A DNA stretch of 8,114 bases from NCBI GenBank assembly GCA_041678625.1, contig JBAYNS010000043.1, positions 1 through 8,114 of the forward strand, given 5' to 3'. The notes under the pieces are model-generated. The model saw nothing but the letters and a program-made list of their open reading frames with translations. It searched no databases and was not told where the DNA came from. The number at the start of each line of letters is the position of its first letter. Position 1 is the stretch's first letter. Source of the DNA: JBAYNS01 sp041678625. Lineage in GTDB: Bacteria; Patescibacteriota; Gracilibacteria; Peribacterales; Peribacteraceae. Positions 1 through 5,952 of the stretch are shown here, piece after piece. The position numbers and the translations under genes are program-made.

Positions 1-629
1 CCACCGTCGATGAACTCAATGCCGATGCTGATGTATCCGGCTTCATTGTGCAGCTCCCTCTTCCTGCTCATTTGGAAAAGTATGTTCCACAGGTTATCCG
101 CGCCATTGATCCCCACAAGGATGTCGACGGTTTTCACGCATATAATTTGGGAAAGATGTTCCTCTCCAAAGAATTCGAACATCTGCCTCCTGCTACGCCC
201 TCAGGCATTATTGCCTTGCTGGAACACTACGCGATTCCCGTGGAAGGCAAACATGCCGTCATTGTCGGCCGCAGCAATACTGTGGGGAAACCCATTGCCA
301 TCATGCTTCTCAACCGCTCAGCTACGGTGACGGTTTGCCACCGTCATACGCAGGATCTGCCATTCTTCACAAAGCAGGCGGACATCCTGATCGTTGCCGT
401 CGGCAAGCACAATCTTATTACCGCGGACATGGTCAAACCCGGAGCAGTGGTGATTGATGTCGGCATGAACCGCACGGAAGAAGGACTGAAAGGAGATGTA
501 GACTTTGAAGCAGTGAAAGAAATCGCCTCCGCCATCACGCCCGTTCCCGGCGGCGTTGGTCCTATGACTGTTGCCAGCCTGATTCAAAACTGCGTCCGTG
601 CAAAGGAACGTCAAATGCAGACAAAATAG
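1..629 (+). CDS. folD: Bifunctional methylenetetrahydrofolate dehydrogenase/cyclohydrolase FolD (5' truncated)
   Basis: Cytosolic enzyme that interconverts 5,10-methylene-, 5,10-methenyl- and 10-formyl-tetrahydrofolate, the formyl donor for purine synthesis. The first complete codon is at base 3 and 208 residues are visible. The window opens at about codon 85 of a family length near 285-290, so the catalytic Lys and Tyr of the N-terminal lobe lie outside. Seen in order: LNAD, VQLPLP (contains the catalytic-site Gln), KDVDGFH (contains the conserved Asp), the NAD(P)-binding stretch IVGRSNTVGKP, ADILIVAVGK, VVIDVGMNR and the C-terminal signature PVPGGVGPMTVASL. The usual PCTP motif reads PATP here. 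It ends on TAG, only 4 bases from the stop of the convergent gene. Purine genes 1.3 kb downstream fit its role, but they are not in its operon. The assignment is firm. Confidence 0.96.
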   Translation, partial: TVDELNADADVSGFIVQLPLPAHLEKYVPQVIRAIDPHKDVDGFHAYNLGKMFLSKEFEHLPPATPSGIIALLEHYAIPVEGKHAVIVGRSNTVGKPIAIMLLNRSATVTVCHRHTQDLPFFTKQADILIVAVGKHNLITADMVKPGAVVIDVGMNRTEEGLKGDVDFEAVKEIASAITPVPGGVGPMTVASLIQNCVRAKERQMQTK

Positions 630-633
630 AGGC

Positions 634-1095
634 TTAGAATTTCTGCAGAGACCGAGCGCCGGAACCGCCATGGCGCCGGCCTGCCATGTTGGTACGATGC
701 CCCTCGCCGGCATTCTTTTGATCACGACGTGATTGCCCGGTATCGATACGCTCTGTTTCTTCATTGCGACGCCGCTCTTGTGCAGCATCCAGAGCCTCAT
801 CTACCTGCCTTCTCTGATTATCAATAAGATTGATCACTGCCTGTTCCTCACGTGCACGCAGACGTGGATCGTGCGCAACACCGATGGCAATTTTGCACTG
901 AAGGTTCACTGCCTTCACCAATTCTTCCAGTGTGGCAAATTCCAGGCTTCTGCGATCATCCTCTGATAGTGCTTCGAATAACTCTGGCAAGTCTCGCATA
1001 CGCTTCCAGACATCGGCATAGAGCTCCGGATCGTTCACTTCTAGTAATTGACCAATTGTTTCTTGGCATCGTTTTTGTTGTTTGTGTGAGTTCAC
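634..1095 (-). CDS. Uncharacterised 153-residue charged helical protein
   Basis: I do not recognise this family. The protein is soluble-looking, with no signal peptide or membrane segment. It is rich in charged residues and probably mostly helical; residues about 75-120 (from AREEQAVINL through AQERRRNEE) look like an amphipathic helix or short coiled coil. The last 40 residues are basic and Gly/Arg-rich and probably disordered. Two Cys are present (10 and 67). I chose the GTG start at 1093-1095 because a good promoter (TGGACA, 17 bases, TATAAT) ends 7 bases before it, which places the transcript start at or next to the GTG. The next Met (residue 33) would lose a helical part. There is no Shine-Dalgarno. 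It lies 42 bases downstream of the cysteine-rich protein gene on the same strand but seems to have its own promoter. It ends on TAA, tail-to-tail with folD. The low-complexity tail could reflect overlap with folD termination structures. Probably a real gene, function unknown. Confidence 0.7.
   Translation of the reverse strand: MNSHKQQKRCQETIGQLLEVNDPELYADVWKRMRDLPELFEALSEDDRRSLEFATLEELVKAVNLQCKIAIGVAHDPRLRAREEQAVINLIDNQRRQVDEALDAAQERRRNEETERIDTGQSRRDQKNAGEGHRTNMAGRRHGGSGARSLQKF
697..719 (+). terminator. Possible rho-independent terminator for folD
   Basis: ATGCC (697-701) can pair with GGCAT (709-713) around a 7-base loop, with one further G-T pair outside. The T-rich run TTCTTTT follows at 713-719. 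It lies 68 bases past the folD stop, inside the 3' end of the antisense gene. The stem is short, so this is a weak prediction. A second GC-rich hairpin at 658-680 (arms GCCGG/CCGGC, inner CGCCATGGCG palindrome) has no T run. Confidence 0.35.
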
Positions 1096-1102
1096 TAAAT
1101 AT

Positions 1103-1131
1103 ATTATATATCATATTTTATTATTTGTCCA
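1103..1131 (-). promoter_or_regulatory. Promoter for the 153-residue protein gene, predicted leaderless
   Basis: Read on the minus strand, TGGACA (1131-1126) is followed by a 17-base spacer and a perfect TATAAT (1108-1103). The start codon GTG begins 7 bases after the -10 hexamer, so transcription should begin at about 1096-1095, at the start codon itself. The stretch is very AT-rich compared with its surroundings. This is the best sigma70-type promoter in the window. Confidence 0.65.
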
Positions 1132-1137
1132 ATACCC

Positions 1138-1770
1138 TTATGGGCACTTCTGTGAGATCTTCTGCTTGCACAGGACCGGTGTCATCACATCATCCGTTCC
1201 CTGAATGTGATCACAAATCACCGGGTTACACAGCGCGACGGCAACCATGGCATAGCACTTGTCCCGTGGAGGATTGATTCCGCTCTGCACAAAACGTTCG
1301 CCACGGACTTTCTCGCAAAGCAACGGATCGCCCGCTTCCGCCGCAGCGGCCTGGTAGCAGTGATCCTGTTCATCCCCCGCGAACATCGCACAGGAATCTG
1401 TTTCATCGTCACTGCGTAATCCCGGCAATGGAAACTCTTCTTCTAGAGACGAATCGGACGAACACTCCGTGTTGAGCGACACTTCTTCTCTGCATTCTTC
1501 AGACTGAAAGAATTTCTGCAATTCCGTACACAGAGAAGGATTACACGTTTGTACCGCCAACTGGAACAGACAGGTTTCTCTGGTTTGCACTGCACTTATT
1601 GCTGTGCAGTGTTCCGGCAATTTTTCTGCCAGCGCCCGTTCATGGAAACACGTATCGCGCTCCTTTCCGATACGCTGCGGACAATCTCCAGATTCCTGCT
1701 GTGTTGTTGTACATGCAACACAACTCATGCACAGCGCCAGAGAGTACACAAATGAAATGGACGAATGCAT
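1138..1770 (-). CDS. Cysteine-rich exported protein (possible lipoprotein) with four C-x13-C modules
   Basis: This 210-residue protein has an N-terminal hydrophobic segment (residues 5-19, ISFVYSLALCMSCVA), which suggests export. Cys20 could be a lipidation site (CVA|C), but position -3 is Cys rather than Leu and the n-region lacks Lys/Arg, so the lipobox is poor. The rest holds 16 further Cys. Four modules share the pattern [RQ][DE]-x-C-[YFL]-x3-A-x(5)-P-x2-C with exactly 13 residues between the Cys: 41-55, 67-81, 138-152 and 172-186. A Ser/Glu-rich acidic linker (about 93-126) separates modules 2 and 3. The spacing and even Cys count suggest a disulfide-stabilised repeat fold outside the membrane. 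I recall similar Cys-repeat exported proteins from uncultivated bacteria and archaea but can name no family. The ATG at 1770 is chosen for the signal segment and for the extended -10 just upstream. Reading further upstream would run into purF. Stop is TAA. Function unknown. Confidence 0.75.
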   Translation of the reverse strand: MHSSISFVYSLALCMSCVACTTTQQESGDCPQRIGKERDTCFHERALAEKLPEHCTAISAVQTRETCLFQLAVQTCNPSLCTELQKFFQSEECREEVSLNTECSSDSSLEEEFPLPGLRSDDETDSCAMFAGDEQDHCYQAAAAEAGDPLLCEKVRGERFVQSGINPPRDKCYAMVAVALCNPVICDHIQGTDDVMTPVLCKQKISQKCP

Positions 1771-1776
1771 AGCACT

Positions 1777-1785
1777 AGTGTAGCA
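1777..1785 (-). promoter_or_regulatory. Extended -10 promoter for the cysteine-rich protein gene, predicted leaderless
   Basis: On the minus strand TGC (1785-1783) directly precedes TACACT (1782-1777), an extended -10 element, and no good -35 is seen. The hexamer ends 6 bases before the ATG at 1770, so transcription would begin at the start codon. The 8-base palindrome CACTAGTG (1773-1780) overlaps the hexamer and the start region and could be a small operator; that part is speculative. Confidence 0.5.
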
Positions 1786-1805
1786 CGGACATTGCGATAC
1801 AACGA

Positions 1806-1834
1806 TGTGCGTAACCGTAGCACACATTATGTGC
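1806..1834. promoter_or_regulatory. Cluster of TGTGC/GCACA half-sites in the divergent region
   Basis: TGTGC (1806-1810), GCACA (1820-1824) and TGTGC (1830-1834) form two overlapping inverted repeats with 9-base and 5-base spacers. They lie between the -10 of the cysteine-rich protein gene and the proposed -35 of purF (1844), where a shared regulator could act. The arms are only 5 bases long, so chance is possible. Confidence 0.25.
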
Positions 1835-1843
1835 ACGCTCTGC

Positions 1844-1871
1844 TTGCGATATTCAAAGTGCTCTGTAAAAT
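1844..1871 (+). promoter_or_regulatory. Candidate purF promoter
   Basis: TTGCGA (1844-1849), a 16-base spacer, then TAAAAT (1866-1871). The predicted start is near 1878, giving a leader of about 79 bases that is pyrimidine-rich close to the ATG and has no Shine-Dalgarno. No riboswitch-like structure stands out; there is only a short GTGG/CCAC stem. Unlike the other promoters here, this one would make a normal leadered transcript. It would also exclude the in-frame upstream ATG at 1870, which supports the start at 1957. Confidence 0.4.
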
Positions 1872-1956
1872 GCTTCCGTGGAAAACACATCCACTGTTTG
1901 CTCTTTCGGCATCCATCACAAACATCCCTCTTCCGTGCCATTTTCCCCACTTTTGT

Positions 1957-3468
1957 ATGTGCGGTATTATCGCCGTTTCTGGCTTTCGTGATGTTATCCA
2001 AGACCTTTACGACGGCCTCATTATGCTCCAGCACCGCGGTCAGGATGCTGCAGGCATCATCACATACAACAGTCAATTTCATCTGAAGAAAGCGAATGGC
2101 ATGGTCCGCGATGTTTTCCATCAGAAATCGCTCGAGCGCCTGCGTGGCACCATGGGCATTGGGCACGTGCGCTATCCGACTGCAGGATGTTCCAGTGAAT
2201 TCGAAGCACAGCCCTTCTTTATTTCCACACCATTCGGTATTGCACTCGCGCACAATGGTAACCTGACCAATACGCCGGAATTGCGCACATTCCTGACGGA
2301 AAAGGAGTACCGGCATCTGAATACAAATTCCGATTCGGAAATACTCCTGAATATGTTCTCCGTAGCCCTGCGCAACCAGCGACCAAAGGGAAAGCTGGCA
2401 CCCGAACATGTTTTTGGAGCTGTCAGTAATGTATTCCGCCGTTGCAAAGGCGCCTACTCAGCTGTGGCACTCATTGGCGGCCAGGGTATCCTGGGTTTCC
2501 GCGATCCATACGGCATCCGACCACTACAGCTTGGCAAGCGTAAATACGGCATGAAAGAGGAGTACATCATCGCCTCGGAGAACACGGCATTCAAAGCGCT
2601 GGAATTTGAATTCATCCGCGACGTACGACCCGGCGAGGCTATTTTTATTGATCGCCAGAATCGCTTGCACAGCAAACAGATACGCAAAGGGCAACTCTCT
2701 CCCTGTATTTTTGAATGGGTGTATCTTGCCGCTCCCGATTCCACTCTCGATGGTGTTAATGTGTATAAAGCCCGCGTTCGCATGGGCGAATATCTGGCAG
2801 ACCAGATCAAGAAAGCGAATATAAAGATCGATACCGTTATTCCCGTTCCTGATACCGGCAGACCGGTAGCAGCAGGACTCGCAAGCAAACTCAAGATTCG
2901 GTACCGCGAAGGTCTGATCAAAAACCGGTACATCATGCGCACATTCATCATGCCAGGTCAGCAGCTCCGCAAACGCAGCCTCCACTTTAAACTGCATCCC
3001 ATTGAACTGGAATTTAAAGACAAGAATGTTTTGCTTGTCGATGATTCCATCGTTCGTGGAAACACGAGCCAGAAAATCGTGGAACTTGTGCGGGAAGCCG
3101 GAGCACGAAAAGTGTATTTCGCCTCCGCTGCTCCGCCAATTGTTTGTCCCGATCCTTACGGCATCGATCTACCCACTAAGCAGGAACTCATTGCCGCCAA
3201 TCATTCTGTGGAGGAAATCCGAAAGTTCATCAAAGCCGATGGACTCTTCTATGGCAGCATCGAAGATCTGCACAAATCCATCCAGTACGGTAATAAGAAC
3301 ATTACGAGATTCAGTGAAGGATGCTTTACCTGCCGCTACCCCACACCAGAAGTGAATATTGCGCTCCTGCGCAAGCTCGGGGCAGCGCGCAATATCACAC
3401 GCAAGAACGACCCTCTGAACGAATCCGACGAAGGTGGTGACTCCACCCGTATGATGACACTCGTCTAA
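1957..3468 (+). CDS. purF: Amidophosphoribosyltransferase PurF
   Basis: First enzyme of de novo purine synthesis: PRPP plus glutamine gives 5-phosphoribosylamine and glutamate, in the cytosol. It has 503 residues, close to the 505 of E. coli PurF. The start at 1957 makes Cys2 the N-terminal nucleophile after Met removal (MCGIIAV), so no propeptide is needed; an ATG 29 codons upstream (1870) is less likely. Glutaminase domain: MLQHRGQDAAG, GHVRYPTAG (69-77, with R72), AHNGN (98-102) and RDPYGIRPL. Phosphoribosyltransferase domain: VPDTGRPVA, RTFIMPGQ and the PRPP loop VLLVDDSIVRGNTS (358-371). Cys250, Cys397, Cys456 and Cys459 sit where Bacillus-type enzymes hold a 4Fe-4S cluster, although much of the C-terminal sequence (PYGID, ADGL) resembles the cluster-free E. 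coli type. There is no Shine-Dalgarno. It is followed by purD after 2 bases, clearly as an operon. Usually such enzymes are inhibited by purine nucleotides. Confidence 0.97.
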   Translation: MCGIIAVSGFRDVIQDLYDGLIMLQHRGQDAAGIITYNSQFHLKKANGMVRDVFHQKSLERLRGTMGIGHVRYPTAGCSSEFEAQPFFISTPFGIALAHNGNLTNTPELRTFLTEKEYRHLNTNSDSEILLNMFSVALRNQRPKGKLAPEHVFGAVSNVFRRCKGAYSAVALIGGQGILGFRDPYGIRPLQLGKRKYGMKEEYIIASENTAFKALEFEFIRDVRPGEAIFIDRQNRLHSKQIRKGQLSPCIFEWVYLAAPDSTLDGVNVYKARVRMGEYLADQIKKANIKIDTVIPVPDTGRPVAAGLASKLKIRYREGLIKNRYIMRTFIMPGQQLRKRSLHFKLHPIELEFKDKNVLLVDDSIVRGNTSQKIVELVREAGARKVYFASAAPPIVCPDPYGIDLPTKQELIAANHSVEEIRKFIKADGLFYGSIEDLHKSIQYGNKNITRFSEGCFTCRYPTPEVNIALLRKLGAARNITRKNDPLNESDEGGDSTRMMTLV

Positions 3469-3470
3469 CT

Positions 3471-4808
3471 ATGAAGATTCTGCTCATCTCATCGTCGGCT
3501 CGTGGACACGCGATTGCCGACGCCCTGTCTCGCAGTCCTCAGCGCCCGGAGATTATCTCTGTCTGCCCGGCGCGCAATCCAGGAATCCGGGCACTGGCAT
3601 CCGAGCAGATAATCACTGACATCATGAATTTGGATGGAGTCCTGTATATAGCCAAAAAAGTGAATCCTGACTTGGCGATTATCGGACCAGATGATCCCAT
3701 TGGTGCGGGGCTTGCAGACGTTTTAGAAGATGCCGGAATTCCAACCGTTGCTCCGCTCAAATCCCTTGCCAGAATCGAATCCAGTAAAGGATTCACCCGT
3801 AAGCTCCTGGCAAAACATGGCATAGATGCATCGCCACAATTTAAAGTTTTCCGCTCTAATCAGGGCTCCGATATGTACAAATTTATTGAACAGATTGGTG
3901 GGGAATTCGTCGTAAAGTACGACGCCCTGAAAGGAGGCAAGGGAGTGAAAGTGAGTGGTGAGCACGTGCACTCCATTGATGAGGGAGTGGCATACGCCAA
4001 AGAGTGTGTTGCAGAATGCGGCCAGGTAGTGATTGAAGAAAAACTCATAGGTATCGAATTCAGCCTTCTCAGCTTTGTCTCTGGAACGCAGGTAGTGGAT
4101 ATGCCCGCTGTGCAGGATCACAAGCGGGCATATGAAGGAGATACCGGTCCCAACACCGGTGGCATGGGAACGTACAGTGATGAAAACCATTCTCTCCCCT
4201 TCCTGTCACCGGAAGATTTGCTACGGGCAAAGGAGCTGAACCGCCTTACAGCGCAGGCGCTGATGGATGAATGTAGCACTCCTTTCAAAGGTATTCTGTA
4301 CGGCGGTTTCATCGTGGTAAAAGATGGTATCCGCCTGATTGAGTACAACGCCCGCTTCGGTGATCCGGAAGCACTCAATATCCTGCCGCTCCTCTCCTCG
4401 GACTTTGTGGAGATCTGCCAGGGAATTCTGCACGGAGACCTGCATCAGGAAATGGTTTCCTTTCAGCATAAAGCAACCGTCTGCAAATACATCACACCCA
4501 AGAGTTATCCTCAGGGAAAAGAAGAGAAAGGACAAATCGTACGGTTCCCTCCGATGCCTGCAAACGCACGTCTCTTCTTTGGTGACATCAGCGAAGATGA
4601 GAACGGCACACTGCATCTGGGCGGCTCGCGTACGGCGGGAATCGTCGGCATTGCCGATACCCTCACGGAAGCAGAGAGCATTGCCCAGTCGCTCTGTGAA
4701 CAAGTGGAAGGACCTGTGCGTTTTCGTGCCGATATTGGCACAAAGGAGCTCATTGAACAGCGTGTTACCACAGTAAAACACTTGCGACCTACGAAGAAGA
4801 CCATTTAA
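3471..4808 (+). CDS. purD: Phosphoribosylamine-glycine ligase (GAR synthetase) PurD
   Basis: Second step of purine synthesis: phosphoribosylamine, glycine and ATP give glycinamide ribonucleotide, directly using the unstable product of PurF. It has 445 residues, a normal to slightly long size. ATP-grasp signatures are present: FVVKYDALKGGKGVKV (146-161), QDHKRAYEGDTGPNTGGMG (215-233), GFIVVKDGIRLIEYNARFGDPE (about 278-299) and ILPLL. The N-terminal loop, normally GSGGREHA, reads SSSARGHA (7-14), so this is a divergent PurD branch. The start is fixed by the MKILLI beta-strand and by position: TAA of purF, two bases, then ATG, with no Shine-Dalgarno. Translation is therefore probably coupled to purF by reinitiation. 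It ends on TAA, 20 bases from the convergent prfA. Confidence 0.95.
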   Translation: MKILLISSSARGHAIADALSRSPQRPEIISVCPARNPGIRALASEQIITDIMNLDGVLYIAKKVNPDLAIIGPDDPIGAGLADVLEDAGIPTVAPLKSLARIESSKGFTRKLLAKHGIDASPQFKVFRSNQGSDMYKFIEQIGGEFVVKYDALKGGKGVKVSGEHVHSIDEGVAYAKECVAECGQVVIEEKLIGIEFSLLSFVSGTQVVDMPAVQDHKRAYEGDTGPNTGGMGTYSDENHSLPFLSPEDLLRAKELNRLTAQALMDECSTPFKGILYGGFIVVKDGIRLIEYNARFGDPEALNILPLLSSDFVEICQGILHGDLHQEMVSFQHKATVCKYITPKSYPQGKEEKGQIVRFPPMPANARLFFGDISEDENGTLHLGGSRTAGIVGIADTLTEAESIAQSLCEQVEGPVRFRADIGTKELIEQRVTTVKHLRPTKKTI

Positions 4809-4828
4809 TTGTATACATTTTTAGTACA

Positions 4829-5893
4829 TTATTTAGCCCCAGCTTGAGCCAATTTCTCTTCTTGGCTCCTTTCTGTAAGTGCAGTGACAATTTCCGCAAT
4901 CCCCCCTTCCATAATCCCTGGCAGATTGGAAAAGTTCTGCCCAAGCCGATGGTCAGTCACTCGGTCCTGCGGAAAATTATAGGTGCGGATTTTCTCGCTG
5001 CGATCCCCCGATCCGATCTGCCCCGAACGCAGATCCCCACGTTCTTTTGCCAGACGCTCTTGTTCCAACACATAAAGACGACTGCGCAGAATACTCATGG
5101 CACGGTTCTTGTTCTTGAGTTGGCTCTTCTCATCCTGACACGACACCACCGTTCCCGTTGGTACGTGCGTGAGGCGCACGGCAGAATCTGTGGTATTCAC
5201 AGACTGCCCCCCCGGACCACTCGAACGGAACACATCCACACGTACATCTTCCGGCTTGATTGTGATATCTACTTCCTGTGCTTCTGGCAGGATCGCCACG
5301 GTAGCAGCAGATGTGTGTATACGCCCCTTGTTTTCCGTTACAGGAATGCGCTGCACACGGTGTGCGCCGGATTCGAATTTCAGTTTGCCGTATACGTCCG
5401 ATCCATCAATCTTGCAGATTGCCTCTTTGATACCACCCCCGTCTGCTTCCGCTTTGCTCAGGAGTTCCGTGCGCCATCCCTGTTCCTCTGCATATCGCAA
5501 ATACATACGCAGGAGTTCCGCTGCAAAGAGGGCAGCTTCTTCTCCTCCTGTTCCTGCACGAACCTCTAGAATGACATTCTTGTTGTCATCAGGATCCTTG
5601 GGGACCAGAAACTGTTTCATCTCTTTTTCCAGCTCCGCAATACGCTTATGGGCCTGTTCAGCTTCTTCTTCTGCAAGAGTCAAAAGCTCGGGATCATCCT
5701 TCACATCCTCCACCGATTGCACTGCAGCCTGGCAACGATCGTATTCCTGCAAAAGGGCAATCAGTGGTTCAAGTTGTGCAATGCGTCTGCCAATCTTTGC
5801 AATCTTCTTGGGATTAGCAAGAACATCCGCATCCCGCATCTGATCCTGCAGGGACAGGTGCTCATCTGCCAGTGCTCTGAGTTTTTCAATCAT
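4829..5893 (-). CDS. prfA: Peptide chain release factor 1 (RF1)
   Basis: Class I release factor that reads UAA and UAG in the ribosomal A site and triggers peptide release. It has 354 residues against 360 in E. coli. The N-terminal helical domain (about 1-105) is followed by VRAGTGGEEAALF (111-123), the codon-recognition PxT tripeptide PVT at 184-186 (which marks RF1; RF2 has SPF), HTSAATVA (193-200) and the catalytic GGQ at 228-230 in SSGPGGQSVNTTDSAVRL. The C-terminal part has RSEKIRTYNFPQDRVTDHR, typical of RF1/RF2. The GGQ glutamine is normally methylated by PrmC; no prmC is adjacent here. The ATG at 5893 begins MIEKLRAL as usual for the family and lacks a Shine-Dalgarno. It lies 59 bases downstream of the DUF5671 gene on the same strand, with its own weak promoter candidate. 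Stop is TAA. Confidence 0.97.
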   Translation of the reverse strand: MIEKLRALADEHLSLQDQMRDADVLANPKKIAKIGRRIAQLEPLIALLQEYDRCQAAVQSVEDVKDDPELLTLAEEEAEQAHKRIAELEKEMKQFLVPKDPDDNKNVILEVRAGTGGEEAALFAAELLRMYLRYAEEQGWRTELLSKAEADGGGIKEAICKIDGSDVYGKLKFESGAHRVQRIPVTENKGRIHTSAATVAILPEAQEVDITIKPEDVRVDVFRSSGPGGQSVNTTDSAVRLTHVPTGTVVSCQDEKSQLKNKNRAMSILRSRLYVLEQERLAKERGDLRSGQIGSGDRSEKIRTYNFPQDRVTDHRLGQNFSNLPGIMEGGIAEIVTALTERSQEEKLAQAGAK

Positions 5894-5904
5894 GAAACGC
5901 GCGT

Positions 5905-5933
5905 ATCGTAGAATGGATTGTGTCCGATGAGAA
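5905..5933 (-). promoter_or_regulatory. Weak promoter candidate for prfA
   Basis: On the minus strand TTCTCA (5933-5928), a 17-base spacer, and TACGAT (5910-5905). The hexamer ends 11 bases before the prfA ATG, predicting a leader of about 5 bases. Each box matches consensus at only four of six positions. It would sit in the gap between the DUF5671 gene and prfA, so prfA may be read both from here and by read-through. Confidence 0.3.
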
Positions 5934-5952
5934 GAACATACAACACATCCGC

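Noticed and set aside
318..800. 160-codon minus-strand reading frame across folD
   Set aside because: A shadow of the conserved folD frame; low-complexity translation with no recognisable features.
1765..1956. N-terminal extension of purF to upstream in-frame ATGs (1765 or 1870)
   Set aside because: PurF needs Cys directly after the initiator Met, which the 1957 start provides; the upstream part has no homology-like features and overlaps promoter elements.
1771..2409. Upstream extension of the cysteine-rich protein on the minus strand
   Set aside because: It is antisense to purF, and the signal segment and -10 element fit the start at 1770.
4809..4828. Terminator between purD and prfA
   Set aside because: TGTATACA followed by TTTTT is too short a palindrome to form a stable stem; no other hairpin was found in the gap.
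4844..5843. Long plus-strand frames (241 and 224 codons) opposite prfA
   Set aside because: Antisense to a highly conserved release factor; composition is that of a shadow frame.
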